A DNA stretch of 64,000 nt from Paenibacillus vini (GTDB taxonomy: Bacteria > Bacillota > Bacilli > Paenibacillales > Paenibacillaceae), in the NCBI RefSeq assembly GCF_018403325.1, contig NZ_BOSL01000007.1, forward strand, positions 1 through 64,000. Reading direction: 5' to 3'. The translations under genes were made by a program, and so were the position numbers. The notes under the pieces are model-generated. The model had not been told where the DNA came from and did no database searches. It worked only from the letters and a program-made list of their open reading frames with translations. Positions 41,930-50,384 of the stretch are shown piece by piece. Numbering within the stretch: the first letter of the stretch is position 1; every line of letters starts with the position of its first letter.

Positions 41930-42613
41930 ATGAAGAAATCTACGTTAGTTATTGCGGTATTGATTTTTGTAGTCCTTACAGGTTGTTCTCAAAAGGAGAA
42001 TCATTCAACAAAAGAATCTATATCCAATATAGAAGCTCCAGTTGAATCGCCTGAGAAATCGGAAGCAGAACTACTAAGTGAATTGGCTAATCAAGAGTTT
42101 ACGCTGAAAGCAGATCAACTTGGTGAAGATGATCACGATACAATGGAGGACTTTGGAAAATCCTTCGTAAATCTTTATACCGGGGCTGTTGCCAATCAGG
42201 AAAGAGTATCGTTTAATAACTATATCTCTAAGGACAAGCTCCTTCAATTCACTAATAAAATGCTGGAGCTAGAACAGCGGCAGGTATTAAAAGGTGGATT
42301 TAGTGTGACCTTCGGCCTGAGTAATGAGTTTCAAGAAGTACAGTTTAAGAGGCTGGACAACAATCTTTATCGTCTCGATTTATCCTTTTTAAATCAGGGT
42401 TCTGGGATGAGCTGCAAGCTATTAATTCAATCTGTAAACAAGTCATTAAAAATCGAAGATTTGTATTTTGGAAACAAAGATGGCGTCGATACGATGGCAA
42501 CGGGTCACCCTGCGGAAAGAAGACTTGATAATCCTGAATTGTGGGATGACCAGGAATGGGTGAATGGAGTCATGGAGAAGCTAGATGAATATGAAACCAA
42601 GCTGGGCGACTGA
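41930..42613 (+). CDS. Lipoprotein of unknown function
   Basis: 227 residues. Signal peptide with lipobox LTGC (Cys19), a low-complexity acidic linker, then an alpha/beta outside domain (FGKSFVNLYTGAVANQERVSFNNYISKDKLL split by a turn) that resembles DUF/NTF2-like export domains only vaguely. GGAGGGTGG precedes the ATG; an open frame back to 41897 lacks a site. Base use is clearly more AT-rich than its neighbours, suggesting later acquisition. Family not recognised. Confidence 0.78.
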   Translation: MKKSTLVIAVLIFVVLTGCSQKENHSTKESISNIEAPVESPEKSEAELLSELANQEFTLKADQLGEDDHDTMEDFGKSFVNLYTGAVANQERVSFNNYISKDKLLQFTNKMLELEQRQVLKGGFSVTFGLSNEFQEVQFKRLDNNLYRLDLSFLNQGSGMSCKLLIQSVNKSLKIEDLYFGNKDGVDTMATGHPAERRLDNPELWDDQEWVNGVMEKLDEYETKLGD

Positions 42614-42652
42614 TGAACTCAAAGACGAATATTCAACTAAGGAGTTTAAATA

Positions 42653-43330
42653 ATGATAGATAAAGAAACCAAGAAAACCGAAGTCCTATCAGCCTTTCAA
42701 TTCAGACACGCAACGAAAGATTTCGATCCTGACAAGAAGATAAGTGCCGCTGATTTCGATTACATATTGGAGACCGGGAGATTGTCGCCTAGCTCCTATG
42801 GCTTTGAACCCTGGAAGTTTGTTGTTGTGCAAAATAAGGAACTTCGTTCCAAACTTGCGGAGTATGCAACTGGAGCGAGAAGGCAGCTACAGTCGGCCAG
42901 TCATTTTATGATTATATTGACGAGATTGCCGAAGGATATGGTTGCCGGCTCTGATTATATTAAGCGCATGTTGGACGATGTCCAAAAGCTCCCTCACGAA
43001 ATTGCACAGGCCAAGCGGGAAAACTATGATCATTTTTTGAAAACAAGCATAGCCATCGAGGACGATCCCAGAGTGATGTTCGAATGGGCTTGCCGACAAA
43101 CTTATATTGCATTAGGTAATATGTTGACCGCTGCCGCCTTAATCGGCATTGATTCCTGCCCTATTGAAGGATTCAACAGAGCAAAAATCAATGAACTGTT
43201 AGCTGCGGAAGGAATTATGGATCCTGAACATTTCGGGATATCGGTTATGGCGGCGTTTGGCTATCGATTGCATGCTCCGTCCGATAAGACCCGTCGATGC
43301 GCGCAAGAAGTGATTGAATGGGTGGAGTAG
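42653..43330 (+). CDS. Nitroreductase-family NAD(P)H oxidoreductase
   Basis: 225 residues. FMN-binding pattern of the family: FRHATKDFDP near the start, RLSPSSYGFEPWKFVVVQN, and ALGNMLTAAALIGIDSCPIEGF. These flavoproteins reduce quinones, nitro compounds or azo dyes. AAGGAG lies a few bases upstream. It is 39 bases after the lipoprotein and may share its transcript, which ends at 43402. The physiological substrate is unknown. Confidence 0.9.
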   Translation: MIDKETKKTEVLSAFQFRHATKDFDPDKKISAADFDYILETGRLSPSSYGFEPWKFVVVQNKELRSKLAEYATGARRQLQSASHFMIILTRLPKDMVAGSDYIKRMLDDVQKLPHEIAQAKRENYDHFLKTSIAIEDDPRVMFEWACRQTYIALGNMLTAAALIGIDSCPIEGFNRAKINELLAAEGIMDPEHFGISVMAAFGYRLHAPSDKTRRCAQEVIEWVE

Positions 43331-43352
43331 GTAGTTTTGAACTTGAACAAAA

Positions 43353-43402
43353 GGAAAGATAGAGAGGACTGCGCTGGCTGCAGGGCCTCTCTATTTCCTT
43401 TC
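43353..43402 (+). terminator. Terminator after the nitroreductase gene
   Basis: GGAAA.ATAGAGAGG / CCTCTCTATTTCC, 13 pairs with one bulged G, then T-rich sequence. Confidence 0.78.
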
Positions 43403-43498
43403 AAGGGCCTATTTTTGTTACAATGCAGTCAGGGTGAAGGTTCTATATAAGATGATCTATCGAATTAGATGTTAGGGGCAAGTAAAGGAGATTATCAT

Positions 43499-44200
43499 AT
43501 GTTCAAAATATTTATCGTTGAAGATGATCAACGACTGGCCGTGCTGTTGCAGGAATATTTGCAAAGGTTCGGCTATAGTACGCATATCGTTCAAGATTTT
43601 GACCGGGTGAAGCAGGAGTTCGAAGCGGCAGCCCCGCATCTGGTATTGCTTGATGTGAACTTGCCTAAATACGACGGGTATTATTGGTGCCGGCAGATTC
43701 GCAATCTCTCCACTTGTCCCATTCTGTTTATTTCGGCACGCGAGGGGAAAATGGACCAGGTCATGGCCCTGGAAAACGGTGGGGACGATTACATTACGAA
43801 GCCGTTCGATTATGATATCGTCATCGCGAAGATCATGAGTCATTTGCGCAGAGCCTACGGGACGTATGCCGGAGGAGGCGGGGAGCGGAGCGTGAATTTT
43901 GACGGTTTAAGATTGGATAAAGATCGCCTTTATTTAAGTCTGAACGATGAAAGAGTGGAGCTCAGTCTGACGGAAGTGAAAATGCTGGAGGAACTGATGC
44001 AGCGGGGGGAAGAAATCGTCAGCCGCGACCGATTGCTCGAAAAAATATGGGACGATCAGACCTTTGTCGACGACAATACGCTGAATGTGTATGTTACACG
44101 GGTGCGTAAAAAGCTGTCTGCGCTAGGCATCGAGGATGCGCTTCAGACCGTGCGCGGTCAGGGCTACCGGCTCGTTCCCCGCTGGGAGGAGAAACAGTGA
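43499..44200 (+). CDS. BceR-type response regulator
   Basis: 233 residues. Receiver domain with acidic pocket Glu8-Asp9-Asp10, phosphorylation site Asp52 (LLDVNLPKYDG) and KPFDYD, then an OmpR/PhoB winged helix (ELSLTEVKMLEELMQRGEEI..TLNVYVTRVRKKL). With the kinase, ABC ATPase and large permease that follow, it forms a Bce-type module that responds to cell-wall-active peptides. AAAGGAG is 8 bases before the ATG; it overlaps the kinase by 4 bases. Confidence 0.93.
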   Translation: MFKIFIVEDDQRLAVLLQEYLQRFGYSTHIVQDFDRVKQEFEAAAPHLVLLDVNLPKYDGYYWCRQIRNLSTCPILFISAREGKMDQVMALENGGDDYITKPFDYDIVIAKIMSHLRRAYGTYAGGGGERSVNFDGLRLDKDRLYLSLNDERVELSLTEVKMLEELMQRGEEIVSRDRLLEKIWDDQTFVDDNTLNVYVTRVRKKLSALGIEDALQTVRGQGYRLVPRWEEKQ

Positions 44201-45201
44201 AGCTATTTTTGAAGGATCAGCGGCCTTTATTTTCGTTTTATATTCTCCAGCTTTTGACCGTGTCCGGAGTATACTGGCTGGACGGCTACCGCAACATCGC
44301 TATGGTGCTTTATGCCGCCCTGCTTAGCGGATGCTTGCTGGCCGTGTATTTGGTGTTCCGCTACATGAGTAACCGTTCGTTTTACCGCTGTCTGGAGCAG
44401 GGGGAAGGGCTGGATGCTTTTAAGGAAGTGTCGCCTCAGACGCCGCTATCCGAATACTTGCACCGGTTATTAAAGAAGCAATACCGGCATTATGTCTCCG
44501 AACTGAACCGCCAGCAGCATAAAATCAATCATCATTTACAGTTCATTACACAATGGGTCCACCAAATGAAGACGCCGGTGTCCGTCATTCATCTCATGGT
44601 CCAGGATAGCGACGATTCAAGATCGACGGCAATCGGAGATGAGGTGGACCGGCTGCGTAAAGGTCTGGATCTTGTTCTGTATACAGCCAGACTGGATTCC
44701 TTTTCCCATGATTTCGTGGTGGAGAAGCTGGACCTGGAGAGTCTTGTGCGCGCGGCCGTGTCGGCGCAAAAGCGGCTTTTTATCCGCAGCAAAGTATTCC
44801 CGCAGCTGGAGTTTACTTCGAAGGAGCCGTTATTCATTGCCACGGATGAAAAATGGCTTACGTTTGTGCTAACGCAAATTCTGACAAATGCGGTCAAATA
44901 TACTGCCAATGAGCCGGGAACCATTGCGATCCGGGGCTACCGTAAGGAAGATGAGGCGTTTCTCGAAATCAGGGACGAAGGCGTGGGCATACCGGACAGC
45001 GATTTGCCGCGTGTGTTTGACGCTTATTTTACGGGAGAGAACGGGCGGAATTTCAGAGAGTCCACAGGGATGGGTCTGTATCTTGTGAAACAGATTTGCG
45101 GACAGCTCGGACACCGGGTGGAACTGGAATCCGCCGTCGGTCAAGGTACATTGGTCCGTTTGATCTTCCGATCCGAATTTAGCAACCTTACAAAGGAGTA
45201 A
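44197..45201 (+). CDS. BceS-type intramembrane-sensing histidine kinase
   Basis: 334 residues. Two N-terminal membrane helices with a very short outside loop (about 12-28 and 33-54), the mark of intramembrane-sensing kinases that read the state of their ABC transporter. H-box His122 (WVHQMKTPVS), N-box LTNAVKY, G1 DEGVGIP and G2 GMGLYL are intact. GTG start overlapping the regulator stop. Expected to phosphorylate the regulator at 43499. Confidence 0.93.
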   Translation: MKLFLKDQRPLFSFYILQLLTVSGVYWLDGYRNIAMVLYAALLSGCLLAVYLVFRYMSNRSFYRCLEQGEGLDAFKEVSPQTPLSEYLHRLLKKQYRHYVSELNRQQHKINHHLQFITQWVHQMKTPVSVIHLMVQDSDDSRSTAIGDEVDRLRKGLDLVLYTARLDSFSHDFVVEKLDLESLVRAAVSAQKRLFIRSKVFPQLEFTSKEPLFIATDEKWLTFVLTQILTNAVKYTANEPGTIAIRGYRKEDEAFLEIRDEGVGIPDSDLPRVFDAYFTGENGRNFRESTGMGLYLVKQICGQLGHRVELESAVGQGTLVRLIFRSEFSNLTKE

Positions 45202-45251
45202 GGTGATTGTAAGATTGATCCATGGTTGCTGAATTAGGCCAACCGTATAAT
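45187..45251 (+). promoter_or_regulatory. Candidate BceR-type operator and promoter of the transporter genes
   Basis: CTTACA (45187-45192) and TGTAAG (45208-45213) are perfect inverted arms 15 bases apart, lying across the kinase stop codon. A -10 TATAAT is at 45246-45251, with only a poor -35 near 45223. An activator site before a weak -35 is what BceR-like control needs. Known BceR sites use TNACA/TGTAA arms but with closer spacing, so this is tentative. Confidence 0.45.
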
Positions 45252-45280
45252 GAAAACATCACCGACAAGGAGTTGCATCC

Positions 45281-46051
45281 ATGGCTGTTTTGGAGGTCAG
45301 AGAATGTTCCAAAATTTATGAAGGTACGATATCGACAAGGGCGCTGGACAATGTGAGTTTTGCTTTGGAACGGGGGGAGTTCGTCGGGATTATGGGCCCC
45401 TCGGGGAGCGGAAAGACGACTTTGCTTAACGTCATCGCGACGATCGACGAGCCGACATCAGGTGATGTTGTCGTTGAAGGGCAACATCCTCACAAACTGG
45501 ATCTAGAAGAGATGGCTCTGTTTCGGAGACGTGAACTGGGCTTCATTTTCCAGCATTTCAACCTGCTTGATACGTTGACGGTAGAAGAAAATATCGTTCT
45601 TCCTTTAACCCTGGATGGCGCACCTGTAGCGGAAATGAAGAAGAGTAGTCTCGAACTGGCCCGCAGATTGGACATCGAATCCGTCTTACATAAGTTTCCC
45701 CAGGAAATCTCCGGAGGACAAATGCAGCGGACAGCGATCGCCCGGGCTATGATTCATCATCCTTCGCTGGTGTTAGCGGACGAACCCACCGGGAATCTGG
45801 ATTCCAAAGCGTCCAAGGATGTAATGGAAGCCTTTGGGATGATGAACCGGGAAGAACGGACGACGATCTTGATGGTTACGCATGATGCTTTCGCCGCGAG
45901 CTTTTGCCATCGTGTGCTTTTTATTAAGGACGGCAGGCTGTATAACGAGATTTACCGCGGGGAGAACCGGCAGGCTTTCTTCCAAAAAATCATCGATATG
46001 ATGTCGCTGCTGGGGGGAGAGACCGATCACCTTTCGTCAATTCGCCTTTAG
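45281..46051 (+). CDS. BceA-type ABC transporter ATP-binding protein
   Basis: 256 residues. Walker A GPSGSGKT (39-46), Q-loop in FIFQHFNLLDTLTVEENI, signature ISGGQMQR and Walker B VLADEPTGNLDS are all present. Typical partner of a BceB permease in peptide-antibiotic detoxification, often protecting lipid II-cycle intermediates from bacitracin-like agents. AAGGAGTTGCATCC precedes the ATG. Its 3' end overlaps the coding sequence of the permease. Confidence 0.94.
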   Translation: MAVLEVRECSKIYEGTISTRALDNVSFALERGEFVGIMGPSGSGKTTLLNVIATIDEPTSGDVVVEGQHPHKLDLEEMALFRRRELGFIFQHFNLLDTLTVEENIVLPLTLDGAPVAEMKKSSLELARRLDIESVLHKFPQEISGGQMQRTAIARAMIHHPSLVLADEPTGNLDSKASKDVMEAFGMMNREERTTILMVTHDAFAASFCHRVLFIKDGRLYNEIYRGENRQAFFQKIIDMMSLLGGETDHLSSIRL

Positions 46052-47984
46052 CCATGTGTTGCGCAACAAGCGTACCTATGCCGCTTATTTTTTGAGCAGC
46101 GCCTTCTCGGTTATGGTCTTCTTCGTGTGCTCCCTGTTCCTGTTTCACCCGGACTTGAAGGCCCAGGTGGCCTGGAACTCCGCATTATTGGTGCTTGCAC
46201 AAGCGGAAGTCATCATGTTTTTGTTCTGCTTTCTGTTTGTGCTCTATTCCGTCGGGTCGTTTCTGCGATCCCGTAAGCGGGAATTCGGAATTCTGCTGAT
46301 GAACGGGATGACTGTGAAGCAGCTGCGCAAGATGGTGTTTATGGAAAATATGCTGGTCGCTGCAGGCTCGCTCGGAACCGGCATCCTTGCCGGACTATTG
46401 ACCGCCAAGCTGTTCCTGCTCGCCGGATCCAATTTGCTCGGCATCGAGACGCTGTCTTTTCACGTTTCCCTATCCAGCCTGATGTTGACGATCCTTTCCT
46501 TCCTGCTGCTCTTCCTGGTCATCTCGCTCTGTACGACGGTTCTGCTAGGTTCCACCCGGCTGATCGATCTGCTCCAATCGGGGGTCAAGCGGGATGTTAA
46601 ACCGAAGTTTTCGAAGCTGCTGGCCCTGCTTGCGGGCATATTGCTGCTCGCCAGTTATACGCTGGCGGTGACAACGACGGCATCCACCGTTAAGGTTCGC
46701 ATGCTGCCGGTAACCGCGATGACGATCGTGGGTACGTATCTGTTTTTCACCCAGGCCAGTGTAGCTCTGCTCGGTTTGATGAAGCGAAATCTGACCCGGT
46801 ATTGGAAGAAAAGCAATCTGGTGCTTATATCCAACTTGTCTTACCGGATGAAGGATAATGCGAGAATGTTCTTTCTCGTAACGATAATTACGACGATTAC
46901 GTTTTGCGCTGTAGGCGTATTCGCATCCATTAACCGGTTGTCCGGCGATTTTGCCTTGGACCATCCCGCTCAAATCGGTTATGTATCCAAGGAAGACGGG
47001 AGCCTGGAGAAGGAACATTTGGAGGAAATCTCGGCAGAACTGAGTGCCCGGGGAGTTTCTTACCATACGGAAAAGATAGACTTGGTCTATGTTCGCGTGC
47101 TGTCGTCTTCACTTGCTTCCGGACCGGAATGGCTCCCGGTGATATCTTATTCCGACTATGGCCGTGCCTTGTCGGCTGCGGGGTACTCCGTCGGCGAACA
47201 GCCGCCGTCAGAGGATGAAGCTTACGTGCTGCTGAACTCGCACCGGGAAAAATTGCTTCTACAGGAAAGAAAACCGGCAAGTTACCGATTGGGTGAGGCG
47301 GGACTTCTGTTGCATGAAATCGGGATAACCGAACGGGTGTCCATTGCCGACCATCTGACGCAGGAACTCGGGAATGGGCGGGAAGGTTTCTTTTCGGGGC
47401 TTGTAGTGAACGATGCCGTGAAAGAACGGCTATGGATGGAGGACGATTCCTCCAGAGTCGAACGGTACACGGCTTATTACACGGATTCCATGGAATTAAC
47501 CGAGGGAATCGCATCCCGTTTGACAGAGAACGGAAAAATGGACTACGAGAAGAACGAACCGTATGCCTTGTCGGTAAGCGGAACCTTGTTTGAGGTACAG
47601 AGGACCACGTTTGGAGCGCTGTTGTTTTTTGCGCTGTTGGTCGGCACCGTATTCTTCATCGCCGCTGGAAGCTTTCTCTATTTCCGGTTATATAGCGACC
47701 TGGATTATGATCGCAGGCAGTATCTCGCCCTAACCAAGATAGGAATGACGCGCAAGGAGATGGAAAAGATGGTGTCCCGCCAGTTGGGCTTGCTGTTTTT
47801 CCTCCCTGTTGGCGTAGCTATGGTGCACAGCTTGTTTGCCTTTATTGCGTTGCAACGTTACGTATACTTATCAATCGCTTGGGAAGCAGGGGCGATCCTG
47901 GCCAGCTTTTGTTTCGTGCAGGTTATCTATTTCTGGTTTATCCGTGCCCGCTATTTGCGCAATTTACAAAAAGTACATCAATAA
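46026..47984 (+). CDS. BceB-type ABC transporter permease with altered start codon
   Basis: About 652 residues with ten membrane helices and a large outside domain (about 300-530) between helices 7 and 8, the BceB/FtsX layout. Residues 2-22, TFRQFAFSH then VLRNKRTYAAYF, match the usual family N-terminus, but the codon where ATG is expected (46026-46028) is ATC. The first ordinary in-frame starts are GTG at 46056 and TTG at 46059, which would cut ten conserved residues and lack a good ribosome site; GGGGGGAGAG sits 6 bases before the ATC. Otherwise intact. It should move or release peptide antibiotics with the ATPase at 45281. Confidence 0.88.
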   Translation: MTFRQFAFSHVLRNKRTYAAYFLSSAFSVMVFFVCSLFLFHPDLKAQVAWNSALLVLAQAEVIMFLFCFLFVLYSVGSFLRSRKREFGILLMNGMTVKQLRKMVFMENMLVAAGSLGTGILAGLLTAKLFLLAGSNLLGIETLSFHVSLSSLMLTILSFLLLFLVISLCTTVLLGSTRLIDLLQSGVKRDVKPKFSKLLALLAGILLLASYTLAVTTTASTVKVRMLPVTAMTIVGTYLFFTQASVALLGLMKRNLTRYWKKSNLVLISNLSYRMKDNARMFFLVTIITTITFCAVGVFASINRLSGDFALDHPAQIGYVSKEDGSLEKEHLEEISAELSARGVSYHTEKIDLVYVRVLSSSLASGPEWLPVISYSDYGRALSAAGYSVGEQPPSEDEAYVLLNSHREKLLLQERKPASYRLGEAGLLLHEIGITERVSIADHLTQELGNGREGFFSGLVVNDAVKERLWMEDDSSRVERYTAYYTDSMELTEGIASRLTENGKMDYEKNEPYALSVSGTLFEVQRTTFGALLFFALLVGTVFFIAAGSFLYFRLYSDLDYDRRQYLALTKIGMTRKEMEKMVSRQLGLLFFLPVGVAMVHSLFAFIALQRYVYLSIAWEAGAILASFCFVQVIYFWFIRARYLRNLQKVHQ

Positions 47985-48014
47985 ACGGAATCATGAACAT
48001 GTTGGAGGTAACCC

Positions 48015-48623
48015 GTGGAAAATTGGATTACGAATATTATGGAACAATTCGGTTATGCCGGAATTTTGCTTCTGATCGCGCTTGAGAATGTATTTCCTCC
48101 TATCCCTTCGGAAGTGATCTTGACCTTTGGCGGCTTTATGACCACTTATTCCAGCTTAACGATAACGGGTGTCGTCATCGCGGCAACGGTCGGATCCGTT
48201 CTCGGTGCGGTGATCTTGTATGGAGCCGGTTATTTGATCAACGTGGATCGGCTGGAGGGCTGGATTGACCGGTACGGACGGTTTTTGCGCCTGAAAAAAG
48301 AGGATATCCGCCGTGCTGACGCCTGGTTTGATAAGTACGGATACTGGACGGTGCTATTTTGCCGGATGATTCCGCTCATTCGCAGCTTAATTTCAATCCC
48401 AGCGGGCATCTCGAAAATGAAGTTCGGTTTGTTCCTGTTGTATACGACGATCGGTACACTGATATGGAATATCGTGCTCGTCTCGGTAGGCGCGGCGGTA
48501 GGGGGATCGTGGGAGAAAATCGTCGGGTTTATGGATGTGTATTCGAACATCGCCTATGTGGCCATCGCCGTCTTCGGCCTTGGGGGAATCTATCTGTTTT
48601 TGCGGAAGAGAAAAAGAGCCTAG
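48015..48623 (+). CDS. DedA-family membrane protein
   Basis: 202 residues. Family signature LENVFPPIPSEVIL with conserved E and P, then RADAWFDKYGYWTVLFCRMIPLIRSLISIPAG with the essential Arg residues. Some DedA proteins flip undecaprenyl phosphate or phosphatidylethanolamine across the membrane. GTG start after TTGGAGGTAACCC. The position between the Bce-type transporter and uppP suits a role in the undecaprenyl carrier cycle. Confidence 0.92.
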   Translation: MENWITNIMEQFGYAGILLLIALENVFPPIPSEVILTFGGFMTTYSSLTITGVVIAATVGSVLGAVILYGAGYLINVDRLEGWIDRYGRFLRLKKEDIRRADAWFDKYGYWTVLFCRMIPLIRSLISIPAGISKMKFGLFLLYTTIGTLIWNIVLVSVGAAVGGSWEKIVGFMDVYSNIAYVAIAVFGLGGIYLFLRKRKRA

Positions 48624-48680
48624 ATCAGAGATACAGAAGGGGCTTAAACGATTCAATGTAAAAGATGGAGAGGTCAATTC

Positions 48681-49535
48681 ATGGATATTATAGCTATAAT
48701 TAAAGCGATTGTTCTCGGCCTGGTGGAGGGGCTGACCGAGTTTGCTCCGGTTTCCTCGACCGGGCATATGATTATTGTGGATGATATGTGGTTGAAGACG
48801 GAGCAGCTGTTTGCTTCGAAATATGTGGCCAACACGTTTAAGGTTGTCGTTCAATTGGGCTCTATTCTAGCCGTATTGGTCGTATTTAAAGACCGTTTCA
48901 TCGATTTGCTGGGCTTGTCGCGGTTAAATCGCAAGGGGAGAGAGGTGGCAGGAGAAAGGCCTGCAGGCCCCCGCCTCAAGCTGGGCCAAGTCATCGTCGG
49001 TCTCATTCCGGCCGGGATTCTGGGTTTCCTGCTAGAGGATGTTATCGACGAGTATCTGTTCTCCACCGCAACCGTCCTGATCGGACTTGTTGTGGGAGCG
49101 CTGTTGATGATTGCGGCAGACCGTTTTGGTCCCGCGAAGCCGAAGACCGAGTCGGTTGATCAGATCACTTACAAACAGGCATTTGCAGTAGGTCTGTTTC
49201 AATGTGTCTCGATTTGGCCGGGCTTCTCCCGATCCGGGTCGACGATTTCCGGCGGTGTCTTGCTCGGTTTAAGCCACAGGGCAGCAGCGGATTTCACCTT
49301 CATTATGGCCGTGCCGATTATGGCTGGGGCCAGCGGGCTGTCTCTACTGAAAAACTGGGAATACTTCACGATGGACGCACTGCCTTTTTTCATAGCCGGT
49401 TTCATTAGCGCTTTTGTGTTCGCGCTCTTGTCGATTCGCTTCTTCCTGAAGCTGATCAACCGGATCAAGCTGGTTCCGTTCGCGGTGTATCGCCTGCTGC
49501 TCGCGGCGGTGATTGGATTGGTTTACTTTTTGTGA
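48681..49535 (+). CDS. uppP: Undecaprenyl-diphosphatase
   Basis: 284 residues, about eight membrane helices. Catalytic motifs VEGLTEFAPVSSTGHM and WPGFSRSGSTISGGVLLGL (in part) with Glu, His and Arg residues are intact. It removes phosphate from undecaprenyl diphosphate to recycle the cell-wall carrier, and when amplified gives bacitracin resistance. GGAGAGG is upstream. It follows the Bce-type module and DedA on the same strand. Confidence 0.95.
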   Translation: MDIIAIIKAIVLGLVEGLTEFAPVSSTGHMIIVDDMWLKTEQLFASKYVANTFKVVVQLGSILAVLVVFKDRFIDLLGLSRLNRKGREVAGERPAGPRLKLGQVIVGLIPAGILGFLLEDVIDEYLFSTATVLIGLVVGALLMIAADRFGPAKPKTESVDQITYKQAFAVGLFQCVSIWPGFSRSGSTISGGVLLGLSHRAAADFTFIMAVPIMAGASGLSLLKNWEYFTMDALPFFIAGFISAFVFALLSIRFFLKLINRIKLVPFAVYRLLLAAVIGLVYFL

Positions 49536-49581
49536 TTATGGATTGATTAATAGTCTATTAGGTTTCGGTATAGAATTAACG

Positions 49582-49658
49582 AAAAAACCTCCCTCTAATT
49601 TGAAGGATTGAACGCCTGTATGGCAGACAATCGGCAAATTAAAGGGAGGTTTTGTTTA
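49582..49658. terminator. Bidirectional terminator between uppP and mtnB
   Basis: AAAACCTCCCTCTAATTTG / CAAATTAAAGGGAGGTTTT, about 18 pairs with a 32-base loop. T-rich on both strands after the stem, lying between convergent genes. Confidence 0.8.
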
Positions 49659-49661
49659 TGC

Positions 49662-50312
49662 TTAACGACGCGGCGGGAGAAGCAGCCCTCGGTATACGAC
49701 CTCGAATATGAACTCGAACGCCTCCAGATGGTGTTTGGCTTCGAAGGCGTCTCTGCCCCATGCGAAGATACCGTGATTACGAAGCAGAATACCGGGGATT
49801 TCCGGCTTGAAGGTGCCGGGAATCAGCTTCGCAATCGATGGAATATCGGCGTAATTCGGAAGCACCGGAATTTGAATTTCCGTATTCAATTCCCAGATGC
49901 CGAGTTCCTTGATCATTTCGATGCCTTGCGCGGGTACATAGCCCTGATCCCCGTAATATTCGCTGAGCAGGCTGTTATACACAGTATGTACGTGAAATAT
50001 GGCCCCGCAGCCGGTCATCCGATATATTTTGGCGTGAATCGGAGTTTCTTTGCATGGCTTAAGCCGGGTCGTCTCGCACGGATATCCGGCGGTATCGGCA
50101 AACAGGAATTCTTCGGAGGTGTTGACTGGCTTATCTGTACCGGACGCGCTGACAGCGAAATGAAACTGATCCGGCGAGAAGCCGCCGACCCGCAGCGACA
50201 AATTCCCGCTATTCCCCGGGAACCAGTTTCGAACCGCGAGCTCCGTTTTTATGCTGTGGAGCTTGTTCAAGGCAACTTGCTTTTCCTCCAAAGGAATCTC
50301 TGAAAACACCAT
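49662..50312 (-). CDS. mtnB: Methylthioribulose-1-phosphate dehydratase
   Basis: 216 residues, class II aldolase fold. The metal-binding His residues are in IFHVHTVYNS and LLRNHG, and the NWFPGNSGNLSLR motif is typical of MtnB. It dehydrates methylthioribulose-1-phosphate in the methionine-salvage pathway. GGAAGGAGAAC precedes the ATG on the minus strand. The other salvage genes are not adjacent, so here it stands alone downstream of the proline operon. Confidence 0.9.
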   Translation of the reverse strand: MVFSEIPLEEKQVALNKLHSIKTELAVRNWFPGNSGNLSLRVGGFSPDQFHFAVSASGTDKPVNTSEEFLFADTAGYPCETTRLKPCKETPIHAKIYRMTGCGAIFHVHTVYNSLLSEYYGDQGYVPAQGIEMIKELGIWELNTEIQIPVLPNYADIPSIAKLIPGTFKPEIPGILLRNHGIFAWGRDAFEAKHHLEAFEFIFEVVYRGLLLPPRR

Positions 50313-50384
50313 CTATCGTTCTCCTTCCCGGCCGGATAAAATCGGTCGCTGGCTAGGTCCGGCAAGTCTCGGCAGGCTCAGCTA

